A stretch of DNA of 64,000 bases from Lates calcarifer (taxonomy: Eukaryota; Chordata; Actinopteri; Centropomidae), in contig NC_066835.1 in the NCBI RefSeq assembly GCF_001640805.2, positions 7,868,227 through 7,932,226 of the forward strand, written 5' to 3'. This document shows, piece by piece, positions 1-13,076 of the stretch. Position numbers and translations under genes: made by a program. Below the pieces are notes generated by a model. The model saw nothing but the letters and a program-made list of their open reading frames with translations, had not been told where the DNA came from and made no database searches. Position 1 is the first letter of the stretch, and the number at the start of each line of letters is the position of its first letter.

Positions 1-2190
1 GGGGTTAAAATTAGAGAGAAAAAGACAGACACGCAGAAGTGAATGAGCTCAAATGTCTGGACATGGTGTATACAGACCGGAAGGGCATGGTGGCAAAATG
101 TCAGACCTTTACACAAATTGTGGAATGTCTTAGTCCACCGTCTTCCCCCCTTGTGAAAGATGTTAGTATTATATCCAGCCCTGTCTGGTGGTCTGAGGTT
201 GTGCCTGAGTCTCGCTGATGTTTTGTCTGGAGCCAGACTGGGCATGACCAGACTGGACTGCCTTGAAGCAGCTGGAGGGCTAATTTGCTGTGTGGGAGCC
301 GAGTCAAGGAGCAGGGGGAGCGCCTGTCATCCGTGGCAGGATGGACAGCAGGAGGAGGAGGGAGAGCAGCAGGGAGGAAGCCCCCTGTTCTCCTTGGAGT
401 GAGAGTAGCATGGACGCACAAGAAAGATAAAGGCCCTGATACGGCTGCCCCAAATACCACCTGCTTGCTACACCCACTGCACACACTTCTCCTTTTAGTG
501 ACTCATTCAGACTATTTACTCAGGCTACATGCTTTCATACACAAAATCACACACACATAAATACAAGGTGTCTGAGAAGTATTTTCCTATTAGTTGCCTG
601 ATCTCAAACTCACCAAGGCGGGTTAAGGGGAAACACTGACAGTCGCATTCAGGCTTAGAGAAACCATAAATCAGTGGGAACAAAAATGGGGCCAAGTGTC
701 ACAGAAGCATGTCTTCATTCCTGTGGCCTCTGTGAGCGCCAAATAAGAGATAACTGATATGCTTAGAAATGTCAAGGAGGTTAGGGACAAAAGCGTATTA
801 ACATGAAGAGAGCCAGGAAGATGTGAAGAAAAATCTTCAAGCGGAGATAACACAGGATCAAGCAAAGTTAAACAAGAGAAAGGGAGGGCAAAAAAGTAAA
901 AGACAAGCAAAACAGAAGTCAAGCATAGAGCTTGGCAGTGACTACATCGGACATAAAACAGGGGATCACACCGGCCCAACGGTCCAGCTGGTTCTGTGTA
1001 GTGACGTCTGTGCTGTTGATTGGCTGGGTGGGTCGATGACGCCTCACCTCAAATTGGAGCTATCAACATAACTCTCACAGCAACAAGAGATGAAACCTCT
1101 ACTTATTCAATTCAAACAAGTGCTAAGATGCGAGGAGAAAAAGCTGGTTGGTGACAGAGAAAAGCTGAGCAAGGGCCAACTTTATGATTGAAAAGCCCTG
1201 TTGATACCTAAGTTTTGGGTGTTTTTCACACATGAGTCAAGTGGGGATGTTATTGTGGAACTGAAAGCATTTGTGCAAACCTAAATACATTTAGTTAAGC
1301 ATGAAATTCAGTGCCAAACTTGGCTGTTGGCCAGACACATTCTCTGTGCTCCACTCCAAAATGGTGGCATGGGATGACGTACAGCAAGGTCCACTGGTGT
1401 CAATTCTCAAATATGAAGGACAACTGTTGTTGTGTTGTGGTAATTAATTATTGGTTTAAAGTGTCACACTACACTTATCCACAATAGAGTATTGATACAG
1501 CATCAAACTGTTAGGATAACCATGATCACAATGATCACTGAAATGACTTTACTGTCAGTCTGTATTCATGTGTTAAGACCACAGAACAAAATATAACAGG
1601 TTCAAGCTTGCAGTTATGATAAACAAGAAATTAGCCTAGTGGAAGGTGCAGCTGCGCTGTGAAATGTCACACACCCAGCACACACTGGTTTTCATCTATG
1701 TTTGCATGTCAGTAGGCCCCAAGTAACAGCATTACAATGAAAAGTGTCTTAAGTTTTCAGTGTTCACCAGCGTGACGTTCTTGGAATACTCTGTTACTAT
1801 GAATGCCTGTTGCACCATCAATCCACAGGTCATTTATGAAAGCAAACCTCTGGAAGTATCACCCCGACAAATTTTCATTTTAACTCAAGTATTTGCATCT
1901 CAAAAGCCTGCAAATGCTCTTAATGGAACATTCAAAGCCACAAGATAAGAAAATGAACTTCATGCTCAATAAAGACAAAAGTGTGCTGCAGATTCCCGGG
2001 ACACAGTCCAAGACTGAAGGGGCCTGTCAATGCAGGGTATGGTGACAGGTCACCACAGCATTCAGCAAACAGTACACACATAAAGGAAGTACTGTGCACA
2101 GCTCTCACTCGCCATCAGTCATACTTGAAAACACACAAAGACAAACACACAGACCAGTGAGCTGGTGAGATGTGAAGAAAAAAACAGGAA

Positions 2191-2230
2191 AACACACACA
2201 CACACCCCAACAACAACAACAACAACAATA
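2191..2230. repeat. Compound (CA)n-(CAA)n microsatellite
   Basis: About seven CA units are followed by about seven CAA units. It is a simple sequence repeat in non-coding DNA. Confidence 0.95.
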
Positions 2231-4071
2231 TACTACACAAGTTAAGCTTCAAATCCTTATTCTGAGCCACAGCAGTTTATCTAGTATAACAAGCAAGACA
2301 CCAAAATCCCTAAGCATGCCTGGACAAGACAGCATTGAGAGATGAAGAGAAGGCTTATATGCAAAACTGAACTCCAGCAGCGATCCCAAACTGTTGCTGT
2401 GCCTCCCATGAGCTGCACTCTCCTGGGATTTGCAAACAGGAGCCTCAGGCAGAAAGTGATACTTCAGGTCAATAGATTCTGTGTGACCTCATGCTTTGTT
2501 GACTGAATTCTGATAACGTGCCCGCCCATGGGTTTCTGAGAATAGAAGAACTGGTACACATTTATTCAAAACTTTTCTGAGAAGAGCATCTTCACTTCAC
2601 CTGCAGCGCAGGTGGGGGAAGAGAAATGGTGCAGCAAAGCTTAATTATAGCTGTGTGGGGAGTGCTGCCACTACTACCAACACAATGACCAAACCTCTAC
2701 AGGCTACTGTCTGTCCAGTGACAAACAGCTGGAGGTTGCAACACAGTGCTCTTTTTTCTCTACTCTTAAAGCAGAAAATAAGATTTACATTAAACAGTCG
2801 TTTTCTAATAAAGGTCTTGGCTGGCTTCACAGCCAAATGTTCTTCAAGGTTCGATAGTGTCTGACTTTGAATTTATATGGTTTTAAAATTTAGACCCCAT
2901 TCTGTGGAACTTCTATATGCTATTTTAGCTATGACTGGACTACGTTACAGAGCCGTAACAATAATCATTGCAGCCATTTTCAAGCAAAAATGCCAGACAT
3001 TCTCTGGTTCAAGCTTCTCATGTGTGAGAATTTGCAGCTTTTCTCTCGTAAATGTAATCTCTTTAGATTTTAGACTGTTGATTGAACTAGCAAACTGGAG
3101 GCATCACCACAGGGCTGGAGGAACTGTAAATGGCATTTATAGACTAAACAATCATTGCCAGATTAACTGTAATGGAAATCATTGTCAGTTGCAGGGCTAT
3201 TTCCCTGTATTTTTCATTTTTGTAAACTTTTGTGACATAAGATTTTAAAAGGTGACAAAGAAAAAAAATGTAATGCTTAAAGAATGATTTTAGAAAATGT
3301 ACACATCTTGACATTAAAAATAAAAGGATGACTTTCAACACATCATTTAGAAAGTGTCCTCTATCTCTTCAAAATGATTACATAAAATACTACATTAAAC
3401 ATTAAGGAAAATCTTTAGTGAGAAGTTACAGTAAGGCATTTTTGTTTTATATTTTACCAGGTCAATTCATATATTTCAAAGCCAATGTCAGTCATTTCTG
3501 TCCAGGTCTAAATATCACGTATGATGAATGTGGAAATTCTGTGAATTTATATGGGGAGGCAGTTGTAGTATGTTTGTGCAAGCAAAAAAGAATCAGAGAA
3601 TATGAGCAAAAATAATAGACTACCAGTCTTTTGGATTGGGTCACCAAATCAGAGCCTTATAATTGGGACATGAGTCACTACTGGTCATGTCTGTGTTTAC
3701 CTGTGACAAGGTAGAACCATGTACAGACAGTCTGACTCAGGCTTGTGGCTGTCTCGGTCTGAAATATAATAAACCCGTGTTTTTCACAGAGCTATTAGTG
3801 CAGACCCTTAAGATATACAGGCTCCCCACTGTGGGCAGTGGTACTTTGAAATGGACTCAAAAGAAAAACCACAGGACAAGACATCTCTGTGGTGGAAGAG
3901 AGATGAGTACTCACAGTCCAAAATTCAAATGTGGTGATAGAGCCACAAACATTTAACAGTGTGCTTGGGAAATATCTTTCAAACTCAGTAAGCCAAAGGC
4001 TTTTGGTGACAGACTCACAGTTAATAACACAGCGATCTTGCCTTGCTGACAAAATGTAAACTGAAATGGAG

Positions 4072-4087
4072 TATATATATATATATA
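4072..4087. repeat. (TA)8 microsatellite
   Basis: An uninterrupted run of alternating T and A. It is a self-complementary simple repeat. Confidence 0.9.
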
Positions 4088-5633
4088 AAAAACTTTATAA
4101 AGACTTGCCTTTGCACTTGCTTGTAAAGAAAAAAACATTCCTCCTGTTATAGCCTGTGTGTGGGTGGACTGTGTTTGATCAAGTCTAGAAATATGCTGGG
4201 GGGTACAGAATGACCCTCTCTATAAATGCAACAGTCCAACCCAACAGATGCACAAAAATCCTCAGAGCTGTCTACAAGTTGAACTCCTCCAGCCACAGCA
4301 GACTTCTTTGAAGGGTTTCTAGATGCACCATAATGTCTCACCTAACCCCGCTCATAGGCTTTTAATCTGTTCAAAACAACAGTGGAAGTCTATAAAGTTG
4401 GCATGCAGTAAAGGATAGAAACATCAAAGGTAATTGTACTGACAAATGGCTTAGTGCTAGAGTGCCCACTGACATGACAGGAATGCTGTACTGAGGTGTG
4501 AGTGAGTCTTTGAAGAAGAATGCTGTTGTAGGGCAAAAATGATCAGTGCTCCATTTCCAATTTGAGTTTGCTGCTCTGGGATAAACCCCAAAGAAAACAG
4601 AAAGCTAATTTAAGTTTAAAATAGCAAATATTTTAGAAGCCAACTGGGTAAAATACAGGTTGAAAGAGCATGAACAGCTGACACATGATGCCCTGGTGAG
4701 GATAACCTGACTGATTAAGAGCCTTTAAAGTGATGAGCTCAAAATATTAATTTGCTTCAAGTTACTAACAGTTTAACTGCTAGAGTTTTTGCCAAAAAAG
4801 ACTCGTGACTCCACTAGCTTTCATTCAAAGTAGCAAGAAGAGTAGAGGATGGTGTTTGTTTCTCTGGAAACCATTTGGTCAAGTATAGATACTGTAGAAC
4901 AGACACCGCCTTGCAGAGAGCACACCAACCAGACCTCAGAATAACTTTCTTTTTGGGAACTAACAATTAATTAGCTTCATTTGGTAAAATTTGACAGTAA
5001 AAGCAACTGCTGGCTAAAAATTACAATCCTGCTTCTCTCCGCCAAAATCAGATTAAAGATTTTTGAGATATCCTGCTGTCTAACAGCTGAGCTACCAGCC
5101 AATAACACAAGTCACACAACTGCAAAACAGAGAAGATATGTATATTAAAAGCAACTTAATAACTTAAACATGTCTGTTAGGTCAGTCAATTCTGTTTCTT
5201 TCAGATCAATTTTAAACTGTTATTAAGGTTCAAAGGCCCACAAACATTTCTGCAACACTTCTTCTCAAGTCCCAAACCTTGCCATCTGCATGTGACACTT
5301 CTGTGGTTTGTCAGAACTGAGACAGCAAAACCATGTCTACAAGACAGAGGATGTTACTGCTACTGTACTGTCAGCTCATTTTTGCATCTTCTTGATTAGA
5401 TCCGCTTAACATTTGATGTATTGCTCGTCAATGGTAGTGCAGTGCGTGATGTTCTAAGTGTCAACCTTAACAGTGCACATTATATTTGTTGTGTTATCAG
5501 CTTTTAGTGCTTCTTGTATTGCTGTGCCATGCCTATTTTTTAGTCATTAAACTATTTGTAGTATCAAGTTACTGTGCAAATTGAAGAAAACACCAATTAT
5601 ATAGCTGAAAATATTAAAAGTTCAAAATGGTCC

Positions 5634-5676
<43 letters not shown>

Positions 5677-5695
5677 TATATATACATATATATAT
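5634..5695. repeat. (AT)n palindromic island
   Basis: About 60 bp of alternating A and T, broken only by single G or C bases. It is nearly self-complementary throughout, so it can form cruciforms and is prone to length change. Confidence 0.95.
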
Positions 5696-8600
5696 CAAGG
5701 CAACTGTCAGCATTGTTTAGAATTGCCCAGCTCAGTGTTGTTGACATCCTGATAAATGATAATATCCTCATTCTATCCCCTATTCAGCACAACAGGTTAC
5801 CTCTCTCTGCTCCCAGAGGACAGAAGCTAATCTTCCTGTGGAGTACTTGTTGTTCTGGCCTCTTATGTCCGTGTAAACCTGGCTGGAGAAGGGAGGTGAG
5901 AGAATATGTACCCCCCTCCCCCTTTATTTCCATGAACAAACACCCCCTACACACGCACTCGCACATGGCGAAGCCCACTTATCACACTGCTTTGCAGCCT
6001 CTGAGTGAGCACAGATAAACAGTGTGACGATCAAAGGCCTCTGATAGCGCTTAGGGGGAGGGCGAGGGGGGAGGGAAAGGACTGATCCGTCTCTGGAAAG
6101 GACTGAAAGAGACCAGGGCTCAGTACCTTAGAAATGGGAATGAAAAGGGAAAAACATAACCAAACAAAGGCCTATTCTCTCCTCACTGTGGCCTAATTGC
6201 ACTTTTAATCACACTTTACACAAAATTAAACACCAGCACCTGAAAAATTACATTTGAAAGGGAAACAAAGCTAGACCTAACACTGATATTTGACTATAAT
6301 TTGAATGAGGATTGAGAGTGAGAACGCAAACGAAAGCTGATTATCTGCTGACAATTGGAGTGAAAGGAGGTTAAATAGACTATCAACAAACAAGTGCTCT
6401 CGCCAAAAACATGCTTCAACAAGGGATAAACAAACAAATCAAACACTAACTAAATCAACTGTAATTTTGTTCAAGACAGAAAATGCAAGAGTCTCAATAT
6501 ATTTTATATTTGGTTTACAGATTTTTTTAAGCCAATGCAGTCTCTGGAAAACTGGACAGGTTGTTGTAGTCTTGTCTCAAAACTGCAGACTACATGTTCG
6601 GGAGTAATTTCCGCCTGGAAATTGCTGGTCACTAATAATAATTTGCCAACAACTCAAAGACACAGAAAAGGACGAGTTTGCACTGTAATATGAAGGTAGT
6701 TAAATGCAGCTATAGAGTTGAAGTAGTAGGAAACAACTTGTTTACATTGGGGATTACATATTAAAAAAAGAAACTTGATTGGGACATCCCTAGTTAGACC
6801 CTAATTGACTGAAACATTAACTTGTTTCAAACCAAGTCATTTGAACAGTTTCCTAATCTTTCAATGGATCACTAAATGACTACTGAAACTCATCCATTCA
6901 GAACAACCACGGATGTGACATCTCAATAAATTCACAGTTTAAGGCAACGGGCGGAAGATGCTGCTCCTTAGGTGTAACTTTTCACCAGCCTACAAGTGCT
7001 GTGTTTTAATATGCAATCAACATATCTGTCTGTATAATGTGCATCAAGACTATTGAGCATTCTTCCAATACCACTGCATCTCCTCAGGACTGCAGGACAG
7101 TAAAGTTTTCCACTTTGATTTGGAATATGGGTCGAGGAACTATATTCAGCCATGTCTGAGCTCCTTCGATAAGTCATAATCTCATGTCAAAATCCTCAAA
7201 TCGCCTTCAGGACGACGTCTCCCAGTCAGGACAGACGCGTACAGACACATACATCATAGCAGTGAGCCACACCTCTTCCTGTCAGCCAACACATCAATAA
7301 TGCAGGACTAAAACTGAGTTTTAACAACAAATTAGCAGGTAGAGCAAGGATCTGTACAGCTATAGGGCTGATTAGTCAATCACAATACAAGGTGTTCCTT
7401 CCACATTCCAGCTCACAATTACTGCCATTCTGTTAAACAACTGACAGCCACTTCCTCTGAGGCCAAACTAGTTCTATATAGACAAAAGGCAAATGAAGGT
7501 GTGTCTGGACTGTGACTTAAACTAATTCCTCAAATGCCACAAATATATACTCAAGTCAATTTAGAACATGTTCACCAACACAGAAAACAACCAGAGAAAA
7601 TATGTAAATTTCCCTGAGAAGGAAACTGAAAGTTTCAATACAAGAGGCTGACGCTCCTCAACAGACAGGAGAATGCTTGCTCACATTTTTGCCGAGAGGT
7701 GCAGAGTCCCACTGCGACATCAATTCTTCTGACATTTGGAAACTAGCATGGCCCTCTGACAGCAGCATCAGGGGATGCCTGTTGCCATATCAACAATTCT
7801 CTCAGCGGTAGCAACAAGTGCCCCTGTAGGGAATTTTTGGTGTTTCTTGTGAAGAGATCAGAGAAGAGCAATGGTGCTCTCTTTAAACATTCACAGAGCT
7901 TAAGGGAAGGAGCAGTAGGAGGTGTAGCATTGAAGAGGGTCAGGGTTCAGAGTGGATGGCTGCATGTATACACTGATCTGGGAACTTTTTAACTTATGAA
8001 ATCCAACTCCCTTACCAGAAGCATAAAATATACCCTGTGGTCTTAGATTAGCTCCTGCAAGCAAATCAATCTTTTTAAGATTATGGCCACAGTGAACACA
8101 CTAGTTTGAGGAAATTAAGAAAAAGTCAAGCTCTACTGAGAAACAACACAATGCATAGGCAGTAGAACAACACAGCAAGCTTGTTTATGTGCATTTACCC
8201 AGCATTTTCTAGAATGTAGTTGCTTCAAAACTTTCTGGATCAGCAAAGGTGAGCAGCTACACACACCAACAAACAACAGCTCTAATAACAATAACAACAC
8301 CCTCCACTATAACATGTTTTGGCAAAGTACTGTGTTTTCCCCTGCTAACTGCCACTCTGGCAGCTGTAGCTGGACATGATAGCTGAAACACTAATAACAA
8401 AGGAAGATCCTATTCCTACCTGTTGCTATAGTTTCAGTAGGCAGCCTTGCAGCAGCATCCAGAAGAGGCGTCAATCTGTCAGACACTGCCAGTGCCACAG
8501 AGCTTGTGCCTTTGCTTTATCCCAGCGCTGTGGCAACAACAGTAAACGAACACCGTGCCGACCAGCACATGATTCATTAACCAACACACAGCACAAGAAA

Positions 8601-10269
8601 CACAAAAGGTGGCCATGGCGACTAATGCATAATTATATATGGGTTTTCACTTAATGGCTTGAAATGAGAAGAAAAAAGTGTGGGCATCTAACTCTAGCTT
8701 TCCACTTTTCAAAACAAAAAAAATGCTTTGGAGCCAGGGATCTTATCAAGCTCACACATAGTAAAACCAAAACTTGTGTTCCATTCTCACCATAGCCAGA
8801 CACCCAGGGGCATAACTGGATTTTAAATTGGCCAAATCTGTTAAGCCACTCACTGTGGAACAGACCTCTTCAACCTTACCTTTCAACACTCACAGCCACC
8901 CTGTGGCTAGATGGGCTGGATGCCAGCAGGCTACAACATAGGTGTTCCTCTCCCCCAGTAACCCTCCTTGGTAAACTGGCGTCATGTTACTGTACACTGG
9001 GCTCACCTTTCACAGTTACGGTAACCAAGGCTGAGAACTTCCTTTCTTGTCACACTGCCTTTTTTATGCTGGCTGCAGACAGAGGAACTACCCTTGTGTT
9101 GGTGTAAAAATATCATGTAGGCGCCCAGCTATATTTATGTCTACTATCCCACTTCAATGCTATCAAAGAGCAATGTATTCATAAGCAGAGTGAAACAATG
9201 TGTATTTGGATGTAGCAGATGCCATCAGCCAGATCTTTAAGAAGGTTCTTTACTGCTTGGGGAAAACACACAGCATACAAAGCCAAAATTAAAATCGGAC
9301 ACATATTACTTATTATTTTCTTCAAACAAAAATATTACCAAGCAATGTGTGTTCATGCTTTTTTAGTTTTATTGCAGACATAAATTGTGGAATAGCCTTG
9401 CAGTTTGTATTTTACAAAAATGTACAAAAATGCACACTAGTCATAGAAACTGGGCCCACAAGTAATAGGAGTTTGACTTGAGGTGTGGTATCTCATGAAT
9501 GAGTGCCTCCCACAGTATAGGCCTGCATTTCGCTGCGGGCTCTGCTCAAAGTGGACTGAGTGGTGCTAAGCTATTTCTAGATTGGACTGTGCATCATGTG
9601 TCAATTAGCTATAATATAAAGCAGGTCACCAGTACCAGTGACCTACTTCCACAATAAAATGTGAATAGAGCATAAACACTCAGTGCAGTCTTCTGTAAGC
9701 ATTGTGAAATCCTAGGCTTACATGAAGCAAGTATGCGTTGTTGTCATTTGCATTGCCCAAAGCGGTGGAATGATGATGATTTGCATAAAATATATGAGTT
9801 ACCACAACAATTTCTTGTGTCACTTTTACTTTACATTGTCATGGCCTCAGTTTGTTTTGATAACTGATCCCATTAATGCATCTCATCTTCAATACTCTCT
9901 GCAAGCAAATTAGGTCACCTTGTAGTGACTCATAAGCAGGAATGTATAATTAGCTTACCTGTTACACCAGTTAATCATTGACTCATTCAACCCATGTTGG
10001 TAGAGTGTTCAACGGTATCCTTTTGTATTAGCTACCCACCAGAATTTACTACCAGAGAGGAGACTGAAACCATTGGAAGGTCATAAATTGAAAACTGAGA
10101 GGCATGGGAATGTGCTGCGGCCTTTAGTGTCACAGCTGCTCTAGTCAACTTCCTCCCCAAGTGCATTTCCTCATTTCACTTCAGCCCACATGGCTAAATG
10201 GCTGGGTGCTTTCTGTTTTAGGAAACCAGACGAGGCTAAATTATAGACCCACCTAACTCCAGTGTTAGC

Positions 10270-11660
10270 TACATTTCCACATGGAAGCATATCGAATTTA
10301 CTGAGTCAACCCGGCTAGTTAACAATAGAGGCAGCAGTTTGGCAATACTAAAACGGGGCATCTAAGACAGCAAAACCAGTCAACACACAGGAAATGTCGG
10401 GTTGTCGACCACTTTGTTTTGTTGTTAAAATGTTAGCCCGGCATACGGCTTGAAATAAGTGGGTCAAACACGCTGTGGGTCAAGATTTGTCACAAAGGGC
10501 GGAAGGCAGTTTGCTCAGTCGCCATCTACCTTTAGCCAAGCTTTTCCCAGCTACCGACGTCTGTCAAGACCACACCGCTTTACATCAAAATAAGCTGAAA
10601 ACACTGGAAATCACAAACACTAGTTATATTTTAAACACCCCAATGATGCCACTGTTGTGAACCTTAGCCAAGACAGCTGTTAAAACGTTAACCAAAGTAT
10701 TCGTTAACGTTAAGCTAGATGTGGTCCAAGAGAAAAGCCACCTTTACTGCTATACCCAGAGCTCATTGTACAGCTAAGGGTAGCGTTAGCTCTCAGTTTA
10801 TGAAATTGCGGTCGACGTTCAGTTTGGACAATAACATGGGGGTTTTCGACACCTAACGTGCTGTGTTTCGAAATAACAATAAAAGCCAATAAGAGCATGC
10901 CTGATATAACTTAATGGTCGCAGTGTTAGACATTTTCCTAATGCTTCTTCTGCCTCTAGGAAATAGCCTTAGCCATGATTGCATGCTAACGTAGCTACAT
11001 TAGCTGCTGGCTAGCTCTGCTCCGTACTTTGCATTTTCCAGCAACATTTAATAGTAAGCAGTCCAGACGTCAACAAACGTTAAATTGGAGTCCACGAACC
11101 TGACGGTGGGTGACAGGAATTGGCAAAACAAACAGGATTAATATTAATAAACATAAACACTATTTTGAACAGTGTTACGTAGCCAACACTGTGGCCATCC
11201 AAGCTTTGCTTGGCGAGCTAACGTTAACGTGGCTACACACTTGTCCGTCTACTCAGACAACCACTCATCTAAATTACTTGAAATGCCTTGTGTTATACTT
11301 TATCATCATACATCCAACAGTATGTAACCCAACTTTTAAGCGGGCTCCAGTGGGTCTGTGGTACTGCTGTCGTGTGCGATCATATCCGAGACAAGTTCCG
11401 ACAGGTCTGTCTTTAGTTAGTTGGGTAATTGGGTACTTACAAAGCGCAGGCTGAACATTGAAATCCCGTGACTACCCCGGAGAAAGCGGAGGGAGTGCAA
11501 AAACCGCTGTCAGGTCGCCTTTTTGTTCCTCTTCAATGTGGCAGCTGTGAGTTCTCGTCGGAGGTCGGGAACTGTTGTTGAGGAGGAGCCTCCTCAGTTT
11601 GTCGACACCTTCAGGAACTGTCGGAAATGTGACTTTCAAGGCGGCTCAAGTTGTTGGCAA
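10270..11660 (-). promoter_or_regulatory. CpG-rich promoter-like region of an unidentified gene
   Basis: CpG dinucleotides are clearly more frequent here than in the AT-rich DNA on either side, and several copies of the motif GTTAGC/TAACGTTA occur between 10430 and 11240. The densest part, about 11340-11660, ends in a minus-strand splice donor. This pattern fits a promoter and first exon read leftwards. The gene is not recognised, because the body would lie mostly outside the window. Synteny memory (col8a2 sits near trappc3 and adprs in tetrapods) is not enough to name it. Confidence 0.45.
11441..11640 (-). other. Candidate first exon with start codon and splice donor, gene unidentified
   Basis: On the minus strand an ATG at 11458-11456 opens six codons (MFSLRF) that run exactly to the exon edge at 11441, followed by the donor GTAAGT at 11440-11435. 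An in-frame TGA lies upstream of the ATG, so this is the first codon of that frame. The surrounding 200 bp is CpG-rich, as expected for a 5' exon. The start context is weak (T at -3), so translation may begin elsewhere and this could be purely untranslated. The upstream edge of the exon is a guess. I cannot identify the protein from six residues. Confidence 0.35.
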
Positions 11661-12120
11661 GTAAACACAGTTGGAAACGGGGGATGTTAAACTGGGAAAT
11701 TTTCATTTGTAAAAAGATGTTGAAGTGAACTTTTTAATTTAGAATTGTGACAAAGCATACACAGCGAGATGTGGGTTTGTATGACCAGAGGGCGCAAGCA
11801 ATGTATTTCTAAGAGAACAACGATATGAATAAATATTCTCTACACGTTTCTTGATCAAAATGTGCTTTGGGTTGTTTAAACATTTGGGGAATATGCATGT
11901 ATATTGGAGAAGAGTTATAGGATATTTTGTATTCGTTTGACACCAATTTAATCAGAGGGAAGCACAACAACTGGAATAATTAAGAAATAAAGTGACATTC
12001 TTGGCAACATTTGTTTGTTTCCCTGCTGTAGCACAGTGTGGTTCATTTCCACTCAATTTATTCATTATAACAACATGAATAAACAGCAGCTGTTATTCTG
12101 TCTACAAAAGCACATGTAGC

Positions 12121-12270
12121 CTACGCACGTCAACTCGTATTCTCCAGAGGTTTGACGAGGTAAGTTCGAGTTTATCGGGATCACCCGAATGCAGCATGGA
12201 GGGTCTGGCGTCAGTACGACGTAAGAAGAATCCGTGTGCATGATGACAGCTCACCATGGTGACGACAGTT
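12121..12270. promoter_or_regulatory. Small CpG-rich pocket with TGACG half-sites
   Basis: About a dozen CpGs fall within 150 bp of otherwise AT-rich DNA. Four TGACG/CGTCA half-sites (CREB/ATF-like) occur, and a plus-strand splice-donor-like sequence (GACGAG then GTAAGT) has its GT at 12160-12161. No credible open frame follows. It could be a regulatory element, an alternative promoter of the gene to the left, or an isolated non-coding exon. Confidence 0.3.
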
Positions 12271-13054
12271 CCAGAAAATAAGTGCAGAATTATATCCCTG
12301 CGCTCTGTTGCTTTAAAATAAATAAATACATATATGTACATACATTTTTTTATTTGATGTTTTCATCCAATCAAATATCAAACAGCTCTAAAAACCAATT
12401 AAGGCATGCATAATAAACCACTGGGTGTATAATCTGGTATGTAGAGCCTATACCAGAGTGGGTCACAGTACAGTACTTGTAGAGTGTTAATTAAAAGTTT
12501 ATTTATTTATCCAGTTACTTAACTATTTAAATCAAATTAGGCACACATTTTACTGTTTCCCACCTAAGTAAATTGCCATTAGTAGTCTGTGAGCTTGCTT
12601 CTTTAAGGATGGCATAACACATAGACAAACTGACACAAAGATTTATATTGTCTGTCCTGTGTTTTCACTTATTCACGTGATATTATCTGCAATGAATTGA
12701 CATTCCAAGTGACTCACTAACACACATTTATTATGTAAGTGATAAGAACTGATAAGCAAAAGCCTATCAATGCAGCTTACTGGCAGATCAGACAGTGATC
12801 TATGGAAATGTATCAGAGGCCTCAAACAGTTTTTCCTGTAATTATATATCTCCCTCTAGTGTCCATTTCTTTACCTGCAGCAGATTTCTACACCAAATGT
12901 GCCACGCAGATATCTTTGCTTTGAAAATGAAGATCAATTATTAATCCTACCACGATAAAGGTTTTGTAGCAGTGATTGTAGCAGTGGTTCCAGTGATTTT
13001 TTCTTCATAATATCCACAAGTACATACAGCAGACAGAGATGGGAGCCTGACACC
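12271..13054. other. Intergenic AT-rich spacer
   Basis: No coding exon or structured element is visible. It separates the CpG pocket from the inferred end of the col8a2 transcript. Confidence 0.5.
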
Positions 13055-13070
13055 AACATACAAGAATTTT

Positions 13071-13076
13071 TTTATT
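13071..13076 (-). terminator. col8a2: Likely distal poly(A) signal of col8a2
   Basis: AATAAA on the minus strand, with a TG-rich region 15-35 bases downstream. This is the best supported of the candidate 3' ends. Confidence 0.5.

Larger units (their letters stand above)
1..10269. other. Non-coding stretch, possibly first intron of an unidentified minus-strand gene
   Basis: I find no exon here that I can support. Open reading frames are all short, unlike known proteins, and show no domain or splice-supported continuity. The sequence is AT-rich with scattered A and T runs, a CA/CAA microsatellite near 2192, and AT-repeat islands near 4072 and 5634. If the splice donor at 11440 on the minus strand is real, this stretch would lie inside the first intron of that gene. 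A donor-like site on the minus strand near 610 and an acceptor-like pyrimidine tract on the plus strand near 486-498 were seen, but neither borders a recognisable exon. Confidence 0.5.
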
